Shown here piece after piece: positions 46,605 through 55,054 of a DNA stretch of 64,000 nucleotides (the first letter of the stretch is position 1; each line of letters opens with the position of its first letter). The notes under the pieces were generated by a model. The model was not told the DNA's origin. It saw nothing but the letters and a program-made list of their open reading frames with translations, and searched no databases. Origin of the DNA: Shimia biformata (GTDB lineage Bacteria; Pseudomonadota; Alphaproteobacteria; Rhodobacterales; Rhodobacteraceae); assembly GCF_016888515.1 (NCBI RefSeq), contig NZ_JAFEJK010000001.1, positions 2,956,777 to 3,020,776 of the forward strand, given 5' to 3'. The position numbers and the translations under genes are program-made.

Positions 46605-47542
46605 TCCCCTTCCGCCGATTTGCCGACTGGCTTCGCCGTCCCTTGCCCGGCACACGGGCGGATGGGTCGCCGCGGCGCTATCGGCAATCGGTTGAGCTGA
46701 TCCATGTCGGGACGCGCACTTATGAAAGCTGGTCCGGCACTGCCGACCAGCTTTTTGGTGATCGACAGTGGAAACCGGGTTTCCGGTATCACGACTTCAG
46801 CCTTGACTGGAACGGCGTGCGCTATCTGGTCTCGGCGCTGGATGACAAGCTTTTGTTCACCTTCCACGAAGGCCAGGGTTTCCCGGCGCGGATCGACCCC
46901 GGCGACCTGAGTAAGGTTTGGTGCCTGATGGCAGAGCAGACCTGTCGTCTCTGGCCCGAGGATGACCCCGAAGTGGACGAAAAGGACTATGACGACCCAT
47001 CCTTTGGCCTGCTGATGGCGGTCGATGTGCAATATGGCGATACGGGCGGCGCGGTGGCGGCAGGGGTTCTGTTCCGCGACTGGCAGGTCGCCACCCCCAA
47101 GGCGCAGGTGACCGCGTGGATCGACCATGTCGCGCCTTATGAACCCGGCGCGTTCTTCAAGCGGGAATTGCCGTGCATCCTGGCCTTGCTGGACAGGCTT
47201 GAGACCCCACCGTCCGCCATCGTGATCGACGGCTATGTGACATTGGGCAAGGACGGGCGCGACGGTCTGGGCGCGCATCTTTATCGCACACTGGAGGCCC
47301 GCATCCCGGTGATCGGAGTCGCCAAGACGCGGTTCGAGGACACACCCGCCGACACTGAGTTGCGACGAGGCAGCAGCAAGCACCCGCTGTTTGTCACCGC
47401 TGCAGGCATGTCCGTTGACGACGCCCGCGCCTGTATCGCCGCGATGCACGGCGACCACCGCATGCCGACGCTTCTGACCATGGTCGACCGGTTGGCGCGT
47501 GACGGGTTGAAATCGAAAGAGGGTCAATCCCAACCTCGGTGA
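46601..47542 (+). CDS. Endonuclease V domain fused to unknown N-terminal domain
   Basis: 313 residues from a GTG that overlaps the pepF stop. Residues about 136-305 match endonuclease V: Asp142 (MAVDVQYGD), Glu189 (GAFFKRELP), Asp210 (IVIDGYVTLG), IPVIGVAKTRF and a terminal DHRMPTLLTMVDRL. EndoV cuts next to deaminated bases (inosine). Residues 1-130 match nothing I recognise (HVGTRTYESW, FRYHDFSLDWNGVRYLVSAL). Met139 would be the natural start of a stand-alone EndoV, yet no stop separates the parts. The usual DGHG is DGYV here. Confidence 0.75.
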   Translation: MIPFRRFADWLRRPLPGTRADGSPRRYRQSVELIHVGTRTYESWSGTADQLFGDRQWKPGFRYHDFSLDWNGVRYLVSALDDKLLFTFHEGQGFPARIDPGDLSKVWCLMAEQTCRLWPEDDPEVDEKDYDDPSFGLLMAVDVQYGDTGGAVAAGVLFRDWQVATPKAQVTAWIDHVAPYEPGAFFKRELPCILALLDRLETPPSAIVIDGYVTLGKDGRDGLGAHLYRTLEARIPVIGVAKTRFEDTPADTELRRGSSKHPLFVTAAGMSVDDARACIAAMHGDHRMPTLLTMVDRLARDGLKSKEGQSQPR

Positions 47543-47692
47543 CCGCCGGGCCAATTGGCAGGCTTTTGCCGCTTGATTTCGCCGGATCAGCAAGCCGTCG
47601 CCACATTTCCGCCATGTCGGCGGACTGTTTTGAACAGAATCATGACGAAAATAGGGTTGCCTTCATCATCACTCACCAACGTGGAATGACCC

Positions 47693-48574
47693 ATGATCAA
47701 GACCCTTTCAGACGGACTCAAAATCGTCGCTACGACCTCGCTTCTGGCCTTCACGGTTACCGCTTCCGCAACCCTTCTGACCGCAACCGAGGTCGCTGCG
47801 AAGGACGGCGGTAATGGTGGCGGCAACGGTGGTGGAAACGGCGGCGGGAACGGCGGTGGCAATGGCGGCGGCAACGCGGGCGGCAACGGCAAGGGCAATG
47901 GAAACGGCGGTTTCGGGTCCGCATCGTCGGCCGGCAAGTCCGGTGGCAAGCTGTTCGGCTTCATTCCTCTGGGCAAGCAAGAGACCAAGGCATCCGCACC
48001 AGGAACGGTCAAAGCAAGCGCGACCAAGACCCCCGGATCACGTGGTGCGCTTGCATCGGAACTGAAAGGGCTCAACGCCGCCCATGCAAATCCGAAAGCA
48101 TTGGCCAATGCCAATCCCAACAGCATGGTCGGGCGCGTTGCTGCCTATAAGACGGCAGTCGAAAACGAGCCTGTCCGCGATGAGCTGGCGGCGCTGATTG
48201 ACCAACTGACATCAGAGCGGGAAACCCTGGAGTCAGGCTACACCGGCCGCACCAGCGACGAAATTCAGGCCGAGATTGATGCTCTTGGTGCGCCGACCGA
48301 GGAAAACGCCGACGAATTGGCGGAGTTGAACGAGGAACTGGGCGCCGCCCTCGCCCACGAAGGGGACCTAGCCGCGCTGGATGGTCAGATTGCCGATGCA
48401 ACGGACGAGTTGGACGCACTTGGGCCGACACCGGAAGAGGCGCTGGATACCGCAACCGGTGGGCGCGAGTTGTCGGATGAGGCCAAAGAGGAGCTTCACG
48501 CGCTTCTTGGCCTGCCCGCGCCAGAGGCACCGGACGCGGAAGAGGACATTGTCGTCGAAGTGGTGACCGAATAA
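47693..48574 (+). CDS. Exported Gly/Asn-repeat protein, unknown function
   Basis: 293 residues. A signal peptide (VATTSLLAFTVTASATLLTA) precedes about seven GGGN-type repeats at residues 39-74, then a basic Ala/Lys stretch and a long acidic coiled-coil-like part (LTSERETLESGY, DELAELNEELGAAL), ending in a Glu-rich tail. The Gly-rich segment is flexible and the C-terminus likely helical. No family recognised; presumed periplasmic or surface. Upstream 150 nt show no clear promoter. Confidence 0.65.
   Translation: MIKTLSDGLKIVATTSLLAFTVTASATLLTATEVAAKDGGNGGGNGGGNGGGNGGGNGGGNAGGNGKGNGNGGFGSASSAGKSGGKLFGFIPLGKQETKASAPGTVKASATKTPGSRGALASELKGLNAAHANPKALANANPNSMVGRVAAYKTAVENEPVRDELAALIDQLTSERETLESGYTGRTSDEIQAEIDALGAPTEENADELAELNEELGAALAHEGDLAALDGQIADATDELDALGPTPEEALDTATGGRELSDEAKEELHALLGLPAPEAPDAEEDIVVEVVTE
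47807..47915 (+). repeat. 12-nt coding tandem repeat (GGGN)
   Basis: Imperfect repeats of GGCGGCAACGGN encoding Gly-Gly-Gly-Asn inside the preceding exported protein. Third codon positions vary between units, so the repeat is maintained at protein level rather than being a recent DNA duplication. Confidence 0.75.
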
Positions 48575-48609
48575 TCCCAGCCAAGGGTACGCCGGAATTC
48601 AACGGCTCA

Positions 48610-48646
48610 GGGAACGGTCACCAACGGGTGGCCGTTTCCCGTTTTT
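48610..48646 (+). terminator. Intrinsic terminator after repeat protein
   Basis: GGGAACGGTCACC pairs with GGTGGCCGTTTCCC through G-U wobbles and a small bulge, with an AACG loop, followed by GTTTTTGG. It lies 36 nt after the stop codon. Confidence 0.7.
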
Positions 48647-48730
48647 GGCTTGGCATGAAACATGCACCTGCCCTGCCGCTCCTGTCACGGTTCGAGGCGA
48701 CGCGGGGGCAAGGCACCGGATTGATCCCCG

Positions 48731-49000
48731 CTATTTCAACTGGCTGTCCTTTGATCCGCGCCGGTTAATGCCGCCACGCTTCTGCTGCGCGCCGTCGCGG
48801 TCCTGCTGGCAGTCGATGCACAGCTTGACGCCGGGGATGGCCTGCCGTCGCGCCTCGGGGATCGGCTCGTCACATTCGGCGCAATGGGTCAGGCTGTCGC
48901 CCGTGGGCGATTTGCGCGCCTTCATCCGCGCAAGCTCATCCTCGATCGAGGCTTCGATCTGTTCGCTCACCGCGCCGTCGCGCGCCCATCCACCAGCCAT
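48731..49000 (-). CDS. DksA/TraR-type C4 zinc-finger protein
   Basis: 89 residues. Four cysteines, CAECDEPI and CIDCQQ, form the zinc site, and a preceding coiled segment (ASIEDELARMKARKS) resembles a short DksA/TraR coiled-coil. ATG 49000 follows AGGAGGGCACGGAT. Such short members bind the RNA polymerase secondary channel or have unrelated roles. Stands alone, divergent from the dipeptidase gene. Confidence 0.85.
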   Translation of the reverse strand: MAGGWARDGAVSEQIEASIEDELARMKARKSPTGDSLTHCAECDEPIPEARRQAIPGVKLCIDCQQDRDGAQQKRGGINRRGSKDSQLK

Positions 49001-49112
49001 ATCCGTGCCCTCCTGTCGGAACCAGCCTAGCACGCGCGGTGGCGCAACGTCAGGCTTTGTGTCACGGACCTGACACGCATAGGGTGTATCCCAAAAGGGA
49101 CAGGAGGATTTC

Positions 49113-50288
49113 ATGCGCACCTTGGGAAAATGGATCGGGCGGCTTTTGCTGCTTGTGGCGGTCGCCGCGGCGGCATTTTTCATCTTTGCCCCCGGCTATG
49201 TCGAGACGCAGCGCAATGCTGTTGCCGACCACGCCCCCTACCCGGTCTCGGACCAGGCCAGGGCGCTGCATGACAGTCTGATCATCGGCGACTGGCACGC
49301 CGACAGCCTGTTGTGGGATCGCGATCTTCTGAAACGGGGCGACCGGGGACAGGTCGACATCCCGCGGCTGATCGAGGGCAATGTCACCTTGCAGGTCTTT
49401 ACCGCCGTGACCAAATCTCCCGCCGGTCAGAACTATGACCAGAACAGCAGCGACGCGATGGACAATATCACCCTGCTGGCGGTCGGGCAGTTGTGGCCGC
49501 CCCGAACCTGGCAGAGCATCTTCGAACGCGCTGTTTTTCAGGCCGAGAAACTGCACGAGTTCGAGGCCCGGTCGAACGGCACCCTTCACATCATCCGCAA
49601 CCGGGCAGACCTGGAAAATGTCCTGAAAAGGCGCGAGGCAGGCGAAACCGTCGTTGGCGGCCTTTTGGGGATCGAGGGCTCGCACCCGCTGGAGGGCCGG
49701 ATCGAAAACCTGCAAAAGCTGCAGGATGCCGGCTATCGGCTGATCGCGCTGCATCATTTCTTTGACAACGCACTTGGCGGGTCCCTGCATGGCGAGGGCA
49801 ATCATGGCCTGTCCGATTTCGGGCGCGAGGTGGTGCAGGCCGTGGTTGACCGCAACCTGATCCTCGACCTGGCCCATTCCAGCCCGCAGGTCGTGCGCGA
49901 CACGCTGGAGATGACCGACATCCCGGTTGTCGTCAGCCACACGGGCGTTCATTCGAACTGCCCGGTCAAGCGCAACTATCCCGACGACCTGATGCGCGAG
50001 ATCGCGGCAACCGGGGGTGTGATCGGCATCGGCTATTGGGCGGATGTGACCTGCGACGACAGCCCCGCCGGGATCGCAAAGGCGATCAAGGCCGGAATTG
50101 ACGTCGTCGGGGAGGATCACGTTTCGCTGGGTTCGGATTTCGACGGTTCGGTGGCCACCGCCTTTGACACGTCGGAACTGTCGGCCCTGACCCATGCGCT
50201 GATCGAGGCCGGGGTGTCAGAAACCCAGATCCGCAAGGTCATGGGCGAAAACATGCTGCGCGTGCTGCGCGCCCGTCTGGGCGACTGA
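49113..50288 (+). CDS. Membrane dipeptidase (peptidase M19)
   Basis: 391 residues. An N-terminal membrane anchor (LLLLVAVAAAAFFIF) precedes the M19 barrel. Zinc ligands appear in DWHADSLLWDRD, LLGIEGSHPL, LIALHHFFDN, VVSHTGVHSNC and LGSDFDGSV. The renal-dipeptidase family cleaves dipeptides, including D-amino-acid forms. ATG 49113 follows ACAGGAGGATTTC. The active domain should face the periplasm. Confidence 0.92.
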   Translation: MRTLGKWIGRLLLLVAVAAAAFFIFAPGYVETQRNAVADHAPYPVSDQARALHDSLIIGDWHADSLLWDRDLLKRGDRGQVDIPRLIEGNVTLQVFTAVTKSPAGQNYDQNSSDAMDNITLLAVGQLWPPRTWQSIFERAVFQAEKLHEFEARSNGTLHIIRNRADLENVLKRREAGETVVGGLLGIEGSHPLEGRIENLQKLQDAGYRLIALHHFFDNALGGSLHGEGNHGLSDFGREVVQAVVDRNLILDLAHSSPQVVRDTLEMTDIPVVVSHTGVHSNCPVKRNYPDDLMREIAATGGVIGIGYWADVTCDDSPAGIAKAIKAGIDVVGEDHVSLGSDFDGSVATAFDTSELSALTHALIEAGVSETQIRKVMGENMLRVLRARLGD

Positions 50289-50309
50289 TCCCAAAGCGTG
50301 TTGGGGCGG

Positions 50310-50639
50310 TCAGCCGCCCCAGCGCTCCCACGGAAAGGGTTTCTGGTCACTTGCGCCGGACTGGAAATCCGCAACCTGCGCCAGCCAGCGCCCCAGATCG
50401 CGCCCGAAGCCCGCGATATGTCTGTTCTTCTCCTTGGCAAACAGCATCCATCCGAATTGCAGAACCGCAACCGCGATCAACACCGCCTCGGCAATGGCAA
50501 AGAGAAGCGCAAACACCAGCATGTAAAGTCCGCGCATCCAGATGCCGTCGTCACGCCCGTCACTATCTGCACCGCTGTCATAGGGTTCATCCATACTGAC
50601 CGGTTCATCACTGAACCTGGGATCGCCTTTTTCCGCCAT
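50310..50639 (-). CDS. DUF4389-type small membrane protein
   Basis: 109 residues. One long hydrophobic stretch (LYMLVFALLFAIAEAVLIAVAVLQFGWMLF, counted as one or two helices) between a hydrophilic, acidic N-terminus and a C-terminus ending PFPWERWG. The pattern fits DUF4389 proteins, whose role is unknown. It follows the polysaccharide gene by 17 nt on the same strand, so it may be the last gene of that operon. Confidence 0.65.
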   Translation of the reverse strand: MAEKGDPRFSDEPVSMDEPYDSGADSDGRDDGIWMRGLYMLVFALLFAIAEAVLIAVAVLQFGWMLFAKEKNRHIAGFGRDLGRWLAQVADFQSGASDQKPFPWERWGG

Positions 50640-50656
50640 CTCGTAGCCCTTTCCTC

Positions 50657-51604
50657 TTACAGCCCAAGGTCATAGCCCGTTGCCTGAATGCGGCGGGCGA
50701 CCTCTCTGGCCATGTCATCTCGACCTGCATTTATGCAGTTCTGAGCGAAATACCAGTAGAGGAACTTGGCATAGACACGCCCCCTGGGTTCAGAGGTCAA
50801 GAGCGTCGCCAGTTCGTCCGGGGTGCGGGCGACATCGGCGATGTGATGGAAGTCAGACTGTCCGCACAGGATCACCGGCTTGCGGTGCAGAAAGGCCTCA
50901 ATCCCGACAGCCGAATTGATGGTGACAACGCGTTTTGCCACCGCAAGGATGTCGTGGATATTGGCCTGGCTGATGACAAGGTTCGGATGCGCCGCGTGCA
51001 GCGCCAGAAGCCGGTCGATCATATCCTCGTCCAGGTCGCGCGGATGCGGTTTTACCACGACCGGGCCATCCACCGTGGCCAGAACCGTGTCGAGCATCTG
51101 CCAGCGGTCAAGGTAGCATGTCTCGGCAACGTCGCGGTTTGCCTCGCTCTGGAAAAACACCGCCACGCAGCCCTCGGGGATCTCGGTCCGCAGTTCGGAT
51201 TGTTCATACCGGCTTTCGCGGCGGTCGACCCAGCGTTGCCGCAGCCGTTTGTAAAAGCGCTTGGCCTTGTCCGCGTCGATCGTGCCGGGGCGGAACCGCT
51301 TGTCCGCAATAGACGAGAACGCCCGGATCCCCTTGGGGTCAAGGTTCCAGAACGGATAGATATAGGCCACACCCGCCGTCAGCACCCGCGGGTGTTCATG
51401 GCGCGCATGATTGAGGATGTGAAACCTGCGGTCTGCTTCGACCTGTTCGGCCAGCGTGCCCCGGTTGATCGGAACCACCTCGCTGGCGATGCCCAGTTGC
51501 CGGAACCCATCCTGAAGACGCTGATAAAAGGGCATCGGCCCTTCGCCGTCACCCGTCAGCCACTCGGCCGGCAGATGAAGGACAACGCCCTCTTTGTCGG
51601 TCAT
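50657..51604 (-). CDS. Capsule polysaccharide-type (KpsS/LipB-like) protein
   Basis: 315 residues. VVVKPHPRDLD and the later TINSAVGIEAFLHRKPVILCG match the two conserved blocks of capsule polysaccharide (KpsS/KpsC-like) Kdo-transferase proteins. No signal peptide. It begins with an ATGA overlap at the Gfo/Idh/MocA gene stop. No kps export genes are in the window, so the glycan is unknown. Confidence 0.7.
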   Translation of the reverse strand: MTDKEGVVLHLPAEWLTGDGEGPMPFYQRLQDGFRQLGIASEVVPINRGTLAEQVEADRRFHILNHARHEHPRVLTAGVAYIYPFWNLDPKGIRAFSSIADKRFRPGTIDADKAKRFYKRLRQRWVDRRESRYEQSELRTEIPEGCVAVFFQSEANRDVAETCYLDRWQMLDTVLATVDGPVVVKPHPRDLDEDMIDRLLALHAAHPNLVISQANIHDILAVAKRVVTINSAVGIEAFLHRKPVILCGQSDFHHIADVARTPDELATLLTSEPRGRVYAKFLYWYFAQNCINAGRDDMAREVARRIQATGYDLGL

Positions 51605-52575
51605 TCCAGCCCGGCCTTTTCAAACACCGCGTCGATCACCGCCTGCGTACCCTTGGAAAACTCAAGCGTGTTGGGGAACGGCCGCCCCTGCGAAACGGAA
51701 CGGTTAAAGCGCTCGACCTGATGCACATAGTGATTGTCCGCCGGAAACCGCTCGATCCGGCGGCCCATCTTGGTCTGGTGCAACTCGACCTCGGCAATGT
51801 CAAAGACATTGGCGTTGAACGGCGCGGTCAGGCGCAGGATGCCTTCGCTGCCGTGAAAGCGCATTTCCTGCCACGGTTGCAGCCGGGTGGACGTCAGCCA
51901 ACGCGCCGTGAACCCGTCAAACTGGGCCGAGATATCGGCAAAGACGTCAACACCGTTTTCACAGCGGACATTGGCATGAGTGATCTCGGTCGGCTCCTTG
52001 CCGGTCAGGAACCGCGTTGCGCCATAGGTATAGACGCCGATATCCCGGATGCCACCGCCGCCGGTTTCGGGGCGGTTGCGGATGTTCTTGCCGTCATCGT
52101 TGTGATAGCAAAAGAAGCCTTCGACATGGGTCAGTTCGCCAATCGCCCCGTCCAAGAACATCTCTTTGGCACGCAGCCATTGCGGGTGGTGGACGATCAT
52201 AAAGGCCTCGGCCACCTGCACACCGCTGGTATCGCGCGCGTCGATCAGGCGGTCGAACTCGTCCGCTTTCAGCGTCATAGGTTTTTCACACAGGACATGC
52301 TTGCCCGCGGCAATAGCCTTGAGGCTCCATTCGACATGAAGGTGGTTCGGCAGCGGGATATAGACCGCATCGATCAGCGGGTCGTTCAGCATGTCGTCAT
52401 AATCCAGATGCACCCGCAGCCCCGGCACCAGATCGGCAAACCCGCGCGCCTTGTCCAGCGACGATGTCGCCAGCGCCTCTAACGCGCCGCCACGGGCGGC
52501 GTGGATCGCCGGCCCCATGTGCTGCAACGCGAAATTCGACGCCCCAAGAATGCCCCAGCGCACATGATCCGTCAT
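51601..52575 (-). CDS. Gfo/Idh/MocA family oxidoreductase
   Basis: 324 residues. The Rossmann motif is GILGASNFA near residue 8, and the family motif CEKPMTLKADEFDRL (EKP) lies near residue 96. It oxidises a sugar or cyclitol with NAD(P). Its start codon lies only one base after the T-run of the rpoH terminator, and its Shine-Dalgarno GGGAGG is part of the terminator's 3' arm. Coupled to the KpsS-like gene by ATGA. Confidence 0.88.
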   Translation of the reverse strand: MTDHVRWGILGASNFALQHMGPAIHAARGGALEALATSSLDKARGFADLVPGLRVHLDYDDMLNDPLIDAVYIPLPNHLHVEWSLKAIAAGKHVLCEKPMTLKADEFDRLIDARDTSGVQVAEAFMIVHHPQWLRAKEMFLDGAIGELTHVEGFFCYHNDDGKNIRNRPETGGGGIRDIGVYTYGATRFLTGKEPTEITHANVRCENGVDVFADISAQFDGFTARWLTSTRLQPWQEMRFHGSEGILRLTAPFNANVFDIAEVELHQTKMGRRIERFPADNHYVHQVERFNRSVSQGRPFPNTLEFSKGTQAVIDAVFEKAGLE

Positions 52576-52576
52576 G

Positions 52577-52607
52577 AAAAAACCTCCCGTCAGTCTGGCG
52601 GGAGGTT
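52577..52607 (-). terminator. rpoH terminator that contains the next gene's Shine-Dalgarno
   Basis: On the minus strand AACCTCCCG pairs with CGGGAGGTT (9 bp, 9-nt loop) and is followed by TTTT. The GGGAGG in the 3' arm is 7 nt from the ATG of the Gfo/Idh/MocA gene. A second palindrome AAGGAAA-ACTG-TTTCCTT lies upstream at 52624-52641. Structure and spacing are seen; the regulatory meaning is inferred. Confidence 0.75.
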
Positions 52608-52659
52608 AGAAGGTCACGGCGGAAAGGAAAACTGTTTCCTTGGCTTTTTCGACGGATCG

Positions 52660-53556
52660 TCAGACCCCGGCCAGCATGCCCTTTTCGGCAGCCAGTTCGC
52701 GCATGCGTTTTTGCAGCTTTTCAAAGGCCCGCACTTCGATCTGGCGAATGCGCTCGCGGCTGACATTGTATTGGCCCGATAGGTCCTCAAGCGTGACGGG
52801 GCTGTCCTGCAACCTGCGCTGGGTCAGGATGTCCTGTTCACGTTCGTTCAGCACATCCATCGCCTGGGCCAGCATTTCCCGGCGCGCGTCCAGTTCGTCC
52901 TGCGCCTCGTATGCGCTGGCCTGGTCCGCGGTTTCATCCTCGAGCCAGTCCTGCCACTCCATCGACCCTTCGCCCTCGGTACCCACCTGGGCATTGAGCG
53001 ACGCATCGCCACCCGACAGGCGGCGGTTCATCGAGATCACCTCGTCTTCGGTAACACCAAGGTCCTCGGCGATCTTCTTGACGTTTTCGGGCCGCATGTC
53101 GCCATCTTCCAGCGCGCCAATGCGGGATTTCGCCTTGCGCAGGTTGAAAAACAGCTTTTTCTGCGCGCTGGTCGTGCCCAATTTCACCAGCGACCACGAT
53201 CGCAGGACATATTCCTGGATCGAAGCCCGGATCCACCACATTGCATAAGTCGCCAGGCGGAACCCCTTTTCGGGGTCGAACCGCTTGACCGCCTGCATCA
53301 GGCCGACATTGGCTTCGGAAATCACTTCGGCCTGGGGCAGACCATAACCGCGATAGCCCATGGCAATCTTGGCCGCGAGCCGCAGATGCGACGTCACCAG
53401 CTTGTGCGCGGCACTTGCGTCCTGCTCTTCGACCCAGCGCTTGGCCAGCATGTATTCTTCTTCCGGCTCAAGCAGCGGGAACTTGCGGATTTCCTGCATA
53501 TAGCGATTGAGACCGCCCTCAGGCGTCGGTGCCGGTAGATTTGAATAGTTGCCCAA
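52660..53556 (-). CDS. rpoH: RNA polymerase sigma-32 factor
   Basis: 298 residues. Region 2 is SEANVGLMQAVKRFDPEKGF with RLATYAMWWIRASIQEYVL, the RpoH box is QKKLFFNLR, and region 4 ends VSRERIRQIEVRAFEKLQKR. Directs heat-shock transcription. The 167-nt upstream gap shows no recognisable box, though heat-shock promoters can be degenerate. Alphaproteobacteria often carry two rpoH copies; which one this is cannot be told here. Confidence 0.93.
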   Translation of the reverse strand: MGNYSNLPAPTPEGGLNRYMQEIRKFPLLEPEEEYMLAKRWVEEQDASAAHKLVTSHLRLAAKIAMGYRGYGLPQAEVISEANVGLMQAVKRFDPEKGFRLATYAMWWIRASIQEYVLRSWSLVKLGTTSAQKKLFFNLRKAKSRIGALEDGDMRPENVKKIAEDLGVTEDEVISMNRRLSGGDASLNAQVGTEGEGSMEWQDWLEDETADQASAYEAQDELDARREMLAQAMDVLNEREQDILTQRRLQDSPVTLEDLSGQYNVSRERIRQIEVRAFEKLQKRMRELAAEKGMLAGV

Positions 53557-53723
53557 CTCACATCCCTCACAATGTTTACCAGATTAACATGCACATATGT
53601 TCGCGCTACCGGCGTTTCAAGGCCCGGCAGGGAACAAAACGAGTATGCACCGGCGCAGGCGAATCCGCCATGTGCCGACATCAAACTTCACATGGATGTC
53701 ATTTTCGTTGCGCCAACAGGCAA

Positions 53724-54749
53724 TTATCCGCGCAAACTGGTCAGAAGCGAGGCCATGTCCGGCGGCAGATCGGACTCAAACCGCATCGCCTCGGCCGTCA
53801 CCGGGTGTTCAAAGCCCAGAACGCGGGCATGAAGCGCCTGGCGGCTGAAATTCCGCGCCGCTTCGATACCTGCTGGCGACAGCGCCTTTTCCGACAGCTT
53901 GCGCCGCCCGCCATAGACGGGATCGCCAATCAGACCATGTCCGGCGTGGGACATATGCACCCGGATCTGGTGCGTGCGCCCGGTTTCCAGCCAGCATTCC
54001 ACCAGCGCGGCGACGCCGGGCGTGCCGAAGGACTCGATGGTCCGGCAACGGGTCACCGCATGGCGCCCACCCTCGAACAGGACAGCCTGTTTTTGCCGGT
54101 CGGTCTTGTGCCGGGCCAGCTGGGTGGTGATGCGCATGATATTGCCCTGTTCGAAACTGACCCCGCGCACCCCGCGCAACCGGGGGTCGGCGGCATCGGG
54201 CACACCGTAGACCACGGCATTGTAATAGCGCTCGACCGTGTGTTTCTCGAATTGTTCGGCCAGCCCATGGTGGGCGCGGTCCGATTTGGCCACTACCAGC
54301 AGCCCCGAGGTCTCTTTGTCGATGCGATGCACGATGCCGGGACGTTTGGCGCCACCAACACCCGAGAGCGTGTCGCCACAATGGGCCAGAAGCGCGTTGA
54401 CCAGCGTGCCCGACGGCGTGCCCGGCGCGGGATGCACAACCATGCCCGCAGATTTGTCGACGACGATCAGGTCGTCATCTTCAAAGACGACGGTCAACGG
54501 GATGTCCTCGGGACCGATGTGGCTTTCGCTGGCTTCCGGTACGCCGATCTCGATCACCGCCCCTTCCGAGACCTTGGCCTTGGGGTCGGTGACCGCCACG
54601 CCGTCAATATGCACGGCACCTTCGGCAATCAGCCGCGCCAGCCGGGTGCGCGACAGCGCCGCTTCTTCTGGCACATCACGCGAAAGCGCCTTATCAAGGC
54701 GGTTGGGCGGGTTTGCCCCGATCTCGAAGCGAACGAGGGAAGTGGACAT
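53724..54749 (-). CDS. rluD: RluD-type 23S rRNA pseudouridine synthase
   Basis: 341 residues. An N-terminal S4 domain (SRTRLARLIAEGAVHIDGVA) is followed by the catalytic domain with HRIDKETSGLLVVAKSD, whose Asp is the nucleophile, and HQIRVHMSHAGHGLIGDPVYGG. Modifies uridines of helix 69 in the RluD group. The start is ATG 54749, within a CATG that also supplies the divergent gene's ATG. Confidence 0.92.
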   Translation of the reverse strand: MSTSLVRFEIGANPPNRLDKALSRDVPEEAALSRTRLARLIAEGAVHIDGVAVTDPKAKVSEGAVIEIGVPEASESHIGPEDIPLTVVFEDDDLIVVDKSAGMVVHPAPGTPSGTLVNALLAHCGDTLSGVGGAKRPGIVHRIDKETSGLLVVAKSDRAHHGLAEQFEKHTVERYYNAVVYGVPDAADPRLRGVRGVSFEQGNIMRITTQLARHKTDRQKQAVLFEGGRHAVTRCRTIESFGTPGVAALVECWLETGRTHQIRVHMSHAGHGLIGDPVYGGRRKLSEKALSPAGIEAARNFSRQALHARVLGFEHPVTAEAMRFESDLPPDMASLLTSLRG

Positions 54750-55053
54750 GGACGAGGCTCCTGAACCGGCGGAACCGGCGAATCTGCGGTTTCTCAGACG
54801 GCTGGTGACCGGGCTGACCTTGGTGATGATTGCGGGCCTTCTACTGATCATCACGCTGATTGTCATCCGTTTCCAGGACCGCAGTCCCGTGATGCCGTCC
54901 GAAATCACCCTGCCCGATGGCACCGCGCCGCTTGCCGTCACCAATGGACCGGGCTGGTATGCGGTTGTGACCACCGACAACCACATCCTCATTTATGATG
55001 AGATCACCGGGCAATTGCGCCAGACTGTGGTCATCTCGACCGGAACGGATTGA
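54748..55053 (+). CDS. Small single-pass membrane protein (DUF6476-like)
   Basis: 101 residues. An acidic N-terminus (MDEAPEPAEPANLRF) precedes one hydrophobic helix (LTLVMIAGLLLIITLIVIRF); the short periplasmic part (LAVTNGPGWYAVVTTDNHIL) is beta-prone. The start ATG 54748-54750 overlaps the rluD start on the other strand. Its ribosome binding site, if any, lies within the first rluD codons. The ABC membrane protein follows 1 nt after the stop. Function unknown. Confidence 0.7.
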   Translation: MDEAPEPAEPANLRFLRRLVTGLTLVMIAGLLLIITLIVIRFQDRSPVMPSEITLPDGTAPLAVTNGPGWYAVVTTDNHILIYDEITGQLRQTVVISTGTD

Positions 55054-55054
55054 T

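Noticed and set aside
47807-47915. CRISPR-like repeat array
   Set aside because: Units are 12 nt, directly adjacent, without spacers, and code for Gly-Gly-Gly-Asn.
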